From the NCBI GenBank assembly GCA_029932755.1, contig JAOZPK010000058.1:1-13331 (forward strand): DNA of 13,331 nt. Direction: 5' to 3'. Of this stretch, positions 1-6,484 are shown one piece after another. Origin of the DNA: Candidatus Cloacimonadota bacterium (GTDB lineage: Bacteria > Cloacimonadota > Cloacimonadia > Cloacimonadales > TCS61). The notes under the pieces are model-generated. The model was given only the letters and a program-made list of their open reading frames with translations, did no database searches and was not told the DNA's origin. The position numbers and the translations under genes are program-made. Positions within the stretch are counted from its first letter, which is position 1. The number at the start of each line of letters is the position of its first letter.

Positions 1-2
1 AT

Positions 3-572
3 AAAAAAACAGTACTTTTTGCACCTTCCTACAAACCAAGTTGTATAAGTTACGTGCAATCTCGTATCACTGACCTGTTGCCGGAATACAATCTGATCGT
101 GAAGTTACACCCCTATAGTTGGGGTGGAAAATATGCCTCACATTCTCAACACCGGTTTTATGAAAAACTAGCTAATAAACATAACGATGTATTCCTGATT
201 GAAAAAGAAGAATATGATATTTATCCATATTTATTTTTAGCCGACACACTTATAAGTGATACTTCGAGTGTGATCAATGAATTCCTGGCTTTAGGAAAAC
301 ACGGAATAATTTACGTTTTATCGGAATCTAAATTAAAACATTCCGATGGAATGGAATCTGTTTCCATTGACCCCAAAGATTGGCTGGATGGAGCCTTCCC
401 AAAAATGTATAAACCGGAAGACTTGTTACCTGCTGTAAAAAGCGCACTTGATCCAACCCAAGAAATGAAAATAAAATTAGAAGAGTACAGAGATTATTTT
501 TTTACCGGACTTGACGGAAAATCTGCTAAAAGAGTAAAAATAAAGATTGATGAAATAATGAAGGAGAAATAG
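3..572 (+). CDS. CDP-glycerol glycerophosphotransferase family protein, C-terminal part (5' end outside window)
   Basis: Only the last 189 codons are present. The frame is open to the left edge of the window, and the codons before the GTG at 54 read TVLFAPSYK, the equivalent of the APTWR segment of the gene at 1179, so the GTG at 54 is internal and not a start. Further on come LIVKLHPYS (catalytic-type His-Pro segment) and LISDTSSVINEFLALGK, the signature near the end of the TagF-like GT-B fold. Enzymes of this family transfer glycerol phosphate (or another polyol phosphate) from the CDP-activated form to a lipid- or glycan-bound acceptor on the cytoplasmic face of the membrane, building teichoic-acid-like or capsule polymers. 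The stop codon directly abuts the GTG start of the LicD gene, so the two are co-translated. The paralogue at 1179 has the same motif order. Family assignment is firm; the exact donor is inferred. Confidence 0.85.
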   Translation, partial: KKTVLFAPSYKPSCISYVQSRITDLLPEYNLIVKLHPYSWGGKYASHSQHRFYEKLANKHNDVFLIEKEEYDIYPYLFLADTLISDTSSVINEFLALGKHGIIYVLSESKLKHSDGMESVSIDPKDWLDGAFPKMYKPEDLLPAVKSALDPTQEMKIKLEEYRDYFFTGLDGKSAKRVKIKIDEIMKEK

Positions 573-1175
573 GTGTCGGGAAAAACCAGATTAGAAGGAA
601 AAAATATAAAGATTGCACTAAAATTGTTGCATACTGTTACAACTGAACTAGAAAAATACAAAATAGATTATTGGTTAGAAGGCGGTACTCTTTTGGGCGT
701 TATTCGCGAAAACAGATTATTGCCATGGGATAACGATATGGATATCTCAATGTACATATCCGATCGCTGGAAATTGCTTAAAGTAGCCATAAAACTTATA
801 TTCAAAGGTTATCGCATCAGCACCAGATTTTATAATAGGGATATGGGGCCTTTTAAAAAGGGTGAACTACGTATGATAAAAGTGCGTAACTATGAGAAAT
901 TCATGAAAAAAGGCGAAGTGATGCTGGACATCTTTCTAAAAAAAAAGATAGATAATGATTATTTTTGGACGGTAGGCATCAAATCACCTGTACTTAAATC
1001 TGCTCCTGCTGAGTTTTATGATGAGCTTACCAAGGTTAAATTTGATAAAAAAGATTACCTCATTCCCCAAGATTATGAAGGTTACCTCAGCTATCGTTAC
1101 GGTGATTGGGAAACAACAGTGAAACAATGGGATTTTAAAAAAGATGATAATGCGATTGTGCATTCAAAGGATTAA
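573..1175 (+). CDS. LicD-family phosphotransferase
   Basis: A 200-residue protein of the LicD/fukutin-related nucleotidyltransferase-like fold. The diagnostic N-terminal block is clear: YWLEGGTLLG at about 33-42, then LLPWDNDMDI at 49-58, whose aspartates D53, D55 and D57 are expected to bind the catalytic metal. Near the C-terminus, a YLIPQDYEGYLSYRYGDW segment matches the usual LicD ending (Pro-x-Asp-Tyr ... Tyr-Gly-Asp-Trp). LicD proteins move a phospho-alcohol, classically phosphocholine, from a CDP carrier to a cell-surface glycan. The start is GTG at 573, immediately after the preceding stop, with AAGGAG at 561-566 six bases upstream. It lies between two glycerophosphotransferase-like genes and upstream of a cytidylyltransferase, so it probably decorates the same polymer. 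Whether the group is phosphocholine, glycerol phosphate or another alcohol cannot be read from the sequence. Confidence 0.85.
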   Translation: MSGKTRLEGKNIKIALKLLHTVTTELEKYKIDYWLEGGTLLGVIRENRLLPWDNDMDISMYISDRWKLLKVAIKLIFKGYRISTRFYNRDMGPFKKGELRMIKVRNYEKFMKKGEVMLDIFLKKKIDNDYFWTVGIKSPVLKSAPAEFYDELTKVKFDKKDYLIPQDYEGYLSYRYGDWETTVKQWDFKKDDNAIVHSKD

Positions 1176-1178
1176 GAT

Positions 1179-2255
1179 ATGAATATTTATTATTATGCAT
1201 TTCAGATGTATCAATTTTCATATTCCAAGCCTATTTATAAAAAAATAGGTGGTATATATGTTGTGAAGAAATTTGATCGATTACTGCAATTTAAACGTTA
1301 TTTTAGAGGAATGAATGCCGAATCTCAGTATCACACATTTCTTAATACTCCTCGTGTAATAAAAAGAAATATCACACAAGAATTTGATGGTGAAGGAATT
1401 GTGTTTTCCCATTCAAATATAAATATTAAGAATAAATCAGATAAATGTATCCGTATTTTCATCGGTCATGGTACCGGTGATAAACCCTATGGAGGAAATC
1501 GAGTTGGACCCAAAAACCTTTTAAATTACGAATATATTTTTGTATCCGGTCCAAAACATTTAGCCAGACTTAATGATTCTGGTGTAGAAATCCCTTCTGA
1601 GCGTTTAATTAAAATTGGGAATATGCGCTTTGATGAATATGTAAATCGTGATATCAACAAAAAAGCTGTGTATAAAAGACTTGGGATAAAAGATCTTAGT
1701 AGGAAAACAGTTCTTTATGCACCCACATGGCGCTTCGGAAAAGGTACGTTTGACAAATATGTAAAAAAATTCTGTAAGGAAATCTCACCAAAATATAACT
1801 TGATCATCCGCCCGCATTCTCATGATGCAAAGCATATCCCTGAAATTAAAGTATGGGCAAAACTAAAAGGACTGAAAAACATATATTTTTCTAATCCCTC
1901 TAACTTGCGTTTTAATGATACCATGTATGATTTTGCAGTTTCAGATATTATGATAAGCGACACATCTTCTGTGAATTATGAGTATTTAATTACCGGGAAA
2001 CCTCTGATTATAATCGATAATCAATATAAAAAATTACACAAAATGCCGGATGAAATGAATATTCTGAATAATGTAGATATTTATGATGAATCAATTCACA
2101 TTTCGGAATTGATCTCAGATAATCTGGCTGAGAATAAATATAAAGAAATACATCGTAAAATGCTTTTTGACTGCTTCTATTTTAATGATGGAAAGTCAAC
2201 TCAAAGAGCTATAGATTTCCTAAAAAATCTTGATCCAACGTTAAAGTTGAAATAG
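1179..2255 (+). CDS. CDP-glycerol:glycerophosphate glycerophosphotransferase family protein
   Basis: A 358-residue TagF-like enzyme, apparently complete. Motifs in order: FIGHGTGDKPYG at about 95-106 (first catalytic-type His, H97, equivalent to the HGTxxK segment), TVLYAPTWRFGKG at 177-189, LIIRPHS at 208-214, and DIMISDTSSVNYEYL at 256-270 followed by GKPLIIID. These are the conserved blocks of the Glyphos_transf domain. The protein would act at the cytoplasmic face of the inner membrane, adding glycerol phosphate or a similar polyol phosphate from its CDP form to a growing surface polymer. The ATG at 1179 has AAAGG eight bases upstream and follows the LicD stop by three bases. It is a paralogue of the partial gene at the left edge; paired enzymes of this family often act as primase and polymerase, which is a possible division of labour here. 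No N-terminal anchor is visible. Confidence 0.87.
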   Translation: MNIYYYAFQMYQFSYSKPIYKKIGGIYVVKKFDRLLQFKRYFRGMNAESQYHTFLNTPRVIKRNITQEFDGEGIVFSHSNINIKNKSDKCIRIFIGHGTGDKPYGGNRVGPKNLLNYEYIFVSGPKHLARLNDSGVEIPSERLIKIGNMRFDEYVNRDINKKAVYKRLGIKDLSRKTVLYAPTWRFGKGTFDKYVKKFCKEISPKYNLIIRPHSHDAKHIPEIKVWAKLKGLKNIYFSNPSNLRFNDTMYDFAVSDIMISDTSSVNYEYLITGKPLIIIDNQYKKLHKMPDEMNILNNVDIYDESIHISELISDNLAENKYKEIHRKMLFDCFYFNDGKSTQRAIDFLKNLDPTLKLK

Positions 2256-2310
2256 GTAAAAATATTATTATTAGAGAAAAAGTAAAATTAAAATATATAA
2301 AGGAGTCGAT

Positions 2311-2736
2311 ATGAAAATTGTTTATTCGTATTATGTGTTAGACCTTGTTCATAAAGGTCATCTCAAAATGATGGAAAATGCCAAAGCCATTGCCGGAAAA
2401 GATGGTAAATCAATTGTTGGGATATTAACTGATGAAGCTGTAATGGAATTAAAACCAAGACCGATTATATCATTTGATGAGAGATTCGATCTGGCAAATG
2501 CAATTAAATATGTTGATCTGGTAGTAGCTCAAGAAACGTATTCCCCACTACCAAATGTTAAAAAGATCAAGCCTGATATTTTAATGGAAAGCTCAAGCCA
2601 TACTGATGAGGCTATTAAAGATGCTCGTAAAGTCATGGAAAATATTGGTGGAAAAGTAATTGTAATACCATACTATCCATCACAATCATCATCAAATATT
2701 AAGGAAAAAATAAACGGCAAAAACAATACCAAATAA
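2311..2736 (+). CDS. HxGH cytidylyltransferase (glycerol-3-phosphate cytidylyltransferase / TagD-like)
   Basis: A 141-residue nucleotidyltransferase of the small Rossmann HxGH superfamily, close to the 130-140 residues usual for TagD. The ATP/CTP-binding motif is HKGH at 14-17 in the context DLVHKGHLKMMENAK. ISFDERFDLANAIKYVD at about 53-69 corresponds to the central R/ERxxxL block of the family, and SSSNIKEKI near the C-terminus corresponds to ISTTKIKEEI of TagD, although the preceding RTEG is replaced by PSQ. The phrase LPNVKKIKPDILMESSSH resembles the cytidylyltransferase domain found fused to PEP mutase, where HGDDW usually occupies the last positions. The expected reaction is CTP plus a phospho-alcohol giving CDP-alcohol and pyrophosphate, feeding the transferases upstream. 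AAGGAG at 2300-2305 precedes ATG by five bases. Glycerol 3-phosphate is the likeliest substrate from context, but the altered motifs leave this open. Confidence 0.8.
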   Translation: MKIVYSYYVLDLVHKGHLKMMENAKAIAGKDGKSIVGILTDEAVMELKPRPIISFDERFDLANAIKYVDLVVAQETYSPLPNVKKIKPDILMESSSHTDEAIKDARKVMENIGGKVIVIPYYPSQSSSNIKEKINGKNNTK

Positions 2737-2745
2737 GGAGGAGAA

Positions 2746-3780
2746 GTGAAGAGAATTTTATTTATTTTAGTTTTTACTTCAATGATAATAGGTTCATTAT
2801 AAGCTGAGACGAAGTTCAAGATGGAACTTTGGAATCGTTGGACTTACCAGATAAGTGATGGTGAAGTAACAAAGAATGAGATGGCTCTTAAACGAGGATA
2901 TTTCCGTTTGGAACCAAAATTCAGTGAAGATATAAAAGGTCGTTTCAATTTAGATTTTTTCAGTGATGATGACAATAAAGTTGCTGATGGAGCAGGATTA
3001 AAGATCAAATATGTCTATCTTGATTTCAGTAATTTTATTCCTATTAAAGATTCTAAACTTACAGTTGGTTTAATGCAAACTTATTTCGGCACGATCTATG
3101 AATGGAGCTATCCAACAATTGAAGGAGATCTTTCCGACATTTACAAATTCGTTAGTTCCACTGATTTTGGTTTGGGATTCAGTGGTAAGATTCCAAATGG
3201 TTTTGGATCATATAACCTAGGTGTTTATAATGGAGAAGGTTATAAAAAAGTTGGTGAGAATATTAACAGTGATATGAACTACGTTGCAAATCTCAGAATC
3301 ACCCCAATTAACGAAGTAACTTTTGGTGTTTCATATATGTTCAGATCGGAAAATGATGTTGATGCAGATAACCGCGAAGAATACAATTTAATGGTTGGAA
3401 TTGGAAAGTTTGCATTTGGCAATTTTACTTTACTTGCAGAATATCTGCAGAAAATAGAATCAGCACCAAATGTAGATAATGTAGATGATGTAACAACCAA
3501 TGTTATTTCCATTTTACCGGTTTATAAGATTAATGATAAGATCGAACTTTTAGCCCGTTATGATATTCACGATCCAAATACAAATAATGATAATGATATA
3601 GAAAATACTATCATTGCCGGTTTGAATTATCACATTACGAGAGACGCTAATCATGCTCCTAAATTATTTGTTCAAACTAACTATAAATTAACACAATCCG
3701 AGTCAGATAATAAAAATGATGTTCAAGAAATTTTAATTCAACTTCGCTGGATATTCTCAGAAACAATTAATAAAAACTAA
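2746..3780 (+). CDS. OprP/OprO-like outer-membrane porin; signal peptide interrupted by an in-frame TAA
   Basis: The full reading frame starts at GTG 2746, six bases or fewer after a strong AAGGAGGAG site at 2735-2743. It encodes MKRILFILVFTSMIIGSL, a textbook signal peptide, then TAA at 2800-2802, and continues in the same frame as AETKFKMELW and 316 further residues to 3780. A single base change to Tyr or Gln would restore a normal SLxA cleavage site. The first later start, ATG 2821, has no ribosome site and would give a protein without export signal. The mature part looks like an outer-membrane beta-barrel: alternating strands, a VYLDF/LTVGLMQTYFG stretch, LGVYNGEGY, and an amphipathic last strand (ILIQLRWIF). 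The pattern suggests the phosphate-selective porin O/P group, whose members pass anions such as phosphate or phosphate esters. It lies nine bases after the cytidylyltransferase and ten before the organophosphate antiporter. It may be a recent pseudogene, a sequencing error, or recoded. Confidence 0.75.
2800..2802 (+). other. In-frame TAA within the porin signal peptide
   Basis: Codon 19 of the frame opened by GTG 2746 is TAA. It separates the hydrophobic core and SL of the signal peptide from the following A-E-T, where a signal peptidase I site is expected. The frame is intact on both sides, so this is a point nonsense change and not a frameshift. Confidence 0.85.
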
Positions 3781-3790
3781 GGAGAAAACT

Positions 3791-5068
3791 ATGACGAATA
3801 ATTCTGACACAGCTTTACGTATTAAAAAATGGCAGAAGAAAATGTTCTGGATGATGTGGATAACTTATGCATCATTTTATCTATTGAGAGTAAATATCTC
3901 AATCGCAATGCCAAGCATTATGAGCGAGTTTGGCTTAACCAAAACCAACATGGGAGTTGTGCTAACCAGTCTTTTCTTTGCATACGCTTTTGGACAATTC
4001 ATCAATGGGCAACTTGGAGATAAGATCAATGCAAGAAAGATAATTACATTTGGTTTGATCTCTTCAGCAATACTCAATATCATATTCGGGTTTGCTGCTG
4101 GTTCTTTAGTTTTGATGGCAATTCTCTGGGGTCTTAATGGTTATGTTCAATCAATGGGCTGGGGACCTACAGTAAAAACAAAAGCAAATTGGTTCCCAAA
4201 AAACATAAGAGGAAATATTTCCGGTCGTCTTGGTACAAGCTATATAATTGGAGGTGCTTTCTCATGGTTCTTAGCTGGAACTATTGCAAAATATATGAAC
4301 TGGCGATTTACCTTCTTTATACCTGCTGCAATCTGTATTGTTATAGCAATTCATTGGTACATAAGAGCACGTAATGCACCTGAAGAAGTGGGTTTACCAA
4401 CTTTGGAAGAACAAGAACAAGGAATTGATAATAATGAAACTAAAAAAGATCATCATATAGGTTTTAATAATACATTAAAGATTACTCTTTTAAATCCTTA
4501 TGTATGGTTTGCGGGTTTAGCTCTTTTTGGATTGAATATTGTTAGATACGGTTTTATGAGCTGGGCACCTACTTATATGTTCGAAGAGCAGGGTGCTGAG
4601 ATTTCTCTAGCTGCTTATAAAGCAATAGCATTTCCTGTAGCTGGAGGATTGGGAGCAATCTTTGCAGGTTGGGCATCAGACCATATTTTCAAACATCGTA
4701 GAGCACCGATAGCATTCATAATGTTACTATTGTTAGCTGCATCATGCTATCTATATCGAATAGTTCCCGGAGCAAATTGGATTCTAAGTTTAGTAATATT
4801 ATTATTTATTGGATTCTTTACTTTTGGTCCCCATGTACTTCTTGTAGCAGCATTACCGGCAGATCTGGGAACAAGAAAAGCTGCTTCATCCGTAACAGGT
4901 TTTATTGATGCTATGGGTTATGTAGGAGCAGCTTTAACAGGTGTTGGAACCGGTTACCTTATAGATAATTTCAGTTGGGATGCAGCTTTTTATTTCTGGA
5001 TATTTGGTGCTGTGTTTGCAGCTATAATGATCCTATTTGTTTGGAAAGTTGAATTGAAAAGAACTTAA
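3791..5068 (+). CDS. Organophosphate:phosphate antiporter (MFS, GlpT/UhpT/PgtP family)
   Basis: A 425-residue, 12-helix major facilitator protein with a charged cytoplasmic loop near the middle (about residues 195-225). It shows the OPA-family pattern: FYLLRVNISIAMPSI at 29-43, GQFINGQLGDKINARK between helices 2 and 3, and NGYVQSMGWGPTVK at about 115-130. The two substrate-phosphate-binding arginines known from E. coli GlpT (R45 and R269) have clear counterparts, R33 in LLRVN and R252 in NIVRYGFMSWAPTYM. It should exchange cytoplasmic phosphate for an external organophosphate, such as glycerol 3-phosphate, a sugar phosphate or phosphoglycerate. AAGGAG at 3779-3784 sits six bases before ATG and overlaps the porin stop, so porin and antiporter are co-translated. 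It is the last gene of the operon, ahead of the hairpin at 5086-5124. The location beside CDP-glycerol-type enzymes favours glycerol 3-phosphate, as inference. Confidence 0.88.
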   Translation: MTNNSDTALRIKKWQKKMFWMMWITYASFYLLRVNISIAMPSIMSEFGLTKTNMGVVLTSLFFAYAFGQFINGQLGDKINARKIITFGLISSAILNIIFGFAAGSLVLMAILWGLNGYVQSMGWGPTVKTKANWFPKNIRGNISGRLGTSYIIGGAFSWFLAGTIAKYMNWRFTFFIPAAICIVIAIHWYIRARNAPEEVGLPTLEEQEQGIDNNETKKDHHIGFNNTLKITLLNPYVWFAGLALFGLNIVRYGFMSWAPTYMFEEQGAEISLAAYKAIAFPVAGGLGAIFAGWASDHIFKHRRAPIAFIMLLLLAASCYLYRIVPGANWILSLVILLFIGFFTFGPHVLLVAALPADLGTRKAASSVTGFIDAMGYVGAALTGVGTGYLIDNFSWDAAFYFWIFGAVFAAIMILFVWKVELKRT

Positions 5069-5085
5069 ATTAATAATTAGTTATA

Positions 5086-5124
5086 AAATCCTTATAAATT
5101 CTTATTCTTTATAAGGATTTTTTT
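5086..5124 (+). terminator. Rho-independent terminator of the + strand operon, probably bidirectional
   Basis: A perfect 13-bp inverted repeat (AAATCCTTATAAA at 5086-5098 and its complement at 5108-5120) encloses a nine-base loop and is followed by four more T, giving a run of seven. On the opposite strand the hairpin is followed by a short T run too, and the stop codon of the convergent CDP-alcohol gene (5092-5094) lies inside the left arm. The stem is AT-rich, with two G-C pairs in the middle. Confidence 0.8.
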
Positions 5125-6021
5125 ATTTACCTTCACTTGAATTATCCATAAAATGATCATGTAGATATTGGCAAGTCCGATAGTGAAAGAGAAAAAAATA
5201 ATTGGTCTGAATAAAAATGCAGAAATTATAATAATAAAAGCACTAGCTGTAGGACCAATCCAAAACCATAATCTTATCAATAACTTATTTGATTTGAAAT
5301 ATGCCAATTTATTATACTCTTCTTTTGTGTTCATCCCTGTGTCTATTTTAAATAGCTGTAAGTGTGAATATCCAAGATATACAGCGATTAAGATTTTCTC
5401 AAACAATTTATTCTTCTGATGCTTAATCTTCTTAAGTTCATCGGAGAATTTTTTCTTTTCTTCCCATGTTGATTTTTGTTTACCCAAGCCATGTGCCATG
5501 AATTCAGACCTGTAATAATCAACTAACATTGCATGAACGATATGACTGATAGCAGCAATTATTAAAAACCACCAATAACTAAATGGTAAAAATTTTACAT
5601 TGATCAATCCTTTTCCAAAGCCAATTCCCATTCCTATATAAACTGATGTACCAACTATATAATCTGAAACTCCATCAATAATTCTACCAACTGCAGTACC
5701 ATTATTTTTTAAGCGAGCTATCATGCCATCGACACAGTCTAAAACCATGGCAAGAAAATATAATAATCCTGCGATTACAAAGCTAATGACATCACCACGC
5801 GAGAAGAAATATGCACTCATTATTCCTGTTATAGTGGTCATTAATGAAACCTGATTTGGTGTAATGGAAGTTGGATAAAACAATTTAACAAAAATAAAGG
5901 CAATTGGTCTCAATATATAAAGAGTTAAAGTTTCATCAAATATGGCATGCTTAATCGATTTTTTATAATCTTTAAACATTTGCTTGTTAAATTCTTTGAA
6001 TTTTCTGTCTTTCTTACTCAT
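5092..6021 (-). CDS. CDP-alcohol phosphotransferase family membrane protein (long variant)
   Basis: A 309-residue integral membrane enzyme carrying the complete family signature: D95-C-V-D98-G99-M-I-A102-R103, then eight residues to G112, D116 and D120, preceded by SITPNQVS, the usual start of the catalytic half. These aspartates bind two metals and the CDP-alcohol. The enzyme moves a phospho-alcohol from CDP-alcohol to a second alcohol. The protein is longer than the common 180-220 residues: a basic N-terminal segment of about 25 residues and a charged loop (roughly 180-235, many Lys/Glu) are added before two or three last membrane helices. I choose ATG at 6021 because AAGGA lies about nine bases upstream; the TTG at 6045 would add eight residues but has no ribosome site. 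ThiS lies 102 bases upstream on the same strand. The acceptor and alcohol are unknown; the neighbouring nucleotidyltransferase at 6485 could supply the donor. Confidence 0.85.
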   Translation of the reverse strand: MSKKDRKFKEFNKQMFKDYKKSIKHAIFDETLTLYILRPIAFIFVKLFYPTSITPNQVSLMTTITGIMSAYFFSRGDVISFVIAGLLYFLAMVLDCVDGMIARLKNNGTAVGRIIDGVSDYIVGTSVYIGMGIGFGKGLINVKFLPFSYWWFLIIAAISHIVHAMLVDYYRSEFMAHGLGKQKSTWEEKKKFSDELKKIKHQKNKLFEKILIAVYLGYSHLQLFKIDTGMNTKEEYNKLAYFKSNKLLIRLWFWIGPTASAFIIIISAFLFRPIIFFSFTIGLANIYMIILWIIQVKVNKKILIKNKNL

Positions 6022-6022
6022 T

Positions 6023-6088
6023 TTATTTAAATCCTTTTTCGGCAATTGTACTATTATCTATACTCGGATCAAAATCAGGATCCGGCAC
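6023..6088 (-). CDS. Possible 21-codon reading frame ahead of the CDP-alcohol gene
   Basis: A GTG-initiated frame, MPDPDFDPSIDNSTIAEKGF plus a final Lys, ends in TAA two bases before the ATG of the CDP-alcohol phosphotransferase. It is acidic and looks composed like protein, and its termination point would suit translational coupling. There is no good ribosome site before the GTG, and part of it is the hairpin at 6065-6084. It could be a leader peptide, the tail of a decayed gene or chance. I give it low weight. Confidence 0.15.
   Translation of the reverse strand: MPDPDFDPSIDNSTIAEKGFK
6065..6084. repeat. Short inverted repeat (hairpin) in the thiS to CDP-alcohol gene gap
   Basis: CGGATC at 6065-6070 and GATCCG at 6079-6084 form a perfect six-base stem around an eight-base loop. 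No T run follows on either strand, so it is not a standard terminator. It could be an RNA structure in the leader of the CDP-alcohol gene or a piece of a dispersed intergenic repeat. Confidence 0.4.
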
Positions 6089-6123
6089 TTCTCAGTTTCC
6101 AATAATCAATCATTGAGTTTTAT

Positions 6124-6315
6124 TTAACCGCCAGCAACTAGATGTACTATTTTGATATCATCACTATCACTAATTATCTGAGTTGCAAAGGATTTTTTAT
6201 TAATGAGCTGACCGTTAATTTTAACAATACTGAGATGAATCAGAAAATTATTTTCTCTCAGCAATTTTTCTACTGTTAATCCCTTTTCCCAGAAAATTTC
6301 GTTATTATTTATCAT
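6124..6315 (-). CDS. thiS: ThiS/MoaD-like sulfur-carrier protein
   Basis: A 63-residue beta-grasp protein with the ThiS layout: an N-terminal strand (MINNNEIFWEK), GLTVEKLLREN, SIVKINGQLINKKSF with the usual VxxNGxxV/I-type core, then SDSDDIKIVHLVAGG. It ends exactly at the Gly-Gly tail, which is adenylylated and then converted to thiocarboxylate. In thiamine synthesis the carrier hands sulfur to ThiG to form the thiazole ring. I start at ATG 6315, which gives the normal family length; TTG 6357 or ATG 6336 would add 7-14 residues not seen in the family, although GAGAGG lies about 12 bases before the ATG. No thiG, thiF, thiH or thiE is present in the window, and no TPP-riboswitch-like element was recognised upstream. 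A MoaD-like role in another sulfur pathway cannot be excluded. Confidence 0.75.
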   Translation of the reverse strand: MINNNEIFWEKGLTVEKLLRENNFLIHLSIVKINGQLINKKSFATQIISDSDDIKIVHLVAGG

Positions 6316-6390
6316 TATCAAGAGATACCCTCTCATACTTTTCTCAGCCACACTCAAGAATCATTGTGTAACAAATTTGTATGAGAGATA

Positions 6391-6420
6391 TTGTCAAGTT
6401 CGAATCAATTCCAATAAAAT
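6391..6420 (+). promoter_or_regulatory. Candidate sigma-70-type promoter for the 6485 operon
   Basis: TTGTCA at 6391-6396 and TAAAAT at 6415-6420 are separated by 18 bases and would start RNA about 57 bases before the ATG at 6485. On the opposite strand, TTGACA (6392-6397, a perfect -35 hexamer) overlaps it and points toward thiS, but I see no good -10 for it. Both are pattern matches in AT-rich DNA. Confidence 0.35.
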
Positions 6421-6484
6421 TATGGACATTTATTATTACTGCCTTTTTGTGGTTTAAGAAAAGAATGAAGTAAGGAAAAAAATT

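Noticed and set aside
54..572. GTG at 54 as the start of the first gene
   Set aside because: The same frame is open to position 3 and encodes the conserved TVLFAPSYK segment, so the gene is cut by the window edge.
2256..2310. Internal promoter before the cytidylyltransferase
   Set aside because: The 55-base gap is almost pure A/T, so many -10-like strings occur, but no -35 at a proper distance stands out.
2311..2736. Phosphonate biosynthesis locus
   Set aside because: The cytidylyltransferase resembles the domain fused to PEP mutase, but no PEP mutase, phosphonopyruvate decarboxylase or aminotransferase is in the window.
3279..3512. 77-codon frame on the - strand inside the porin
   Set aside because: No ribosome site, no recognisable domain, and fully covered by the barrel gene.
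6022..6045. TTG at 6045 as start of the CDP-alcohol gene
   Set aside because: No ribosome site precedes it, while AAGGA stands about nine bases before ATG 6021; the extra residues add no family feature.
6316..6484. TPP riboswitch upstream of thiS
   Set aside because: I looked for the conserved CUGAGA and ACCUGA-type segments on the - strand leader and did not find them in a suitable arrangement.
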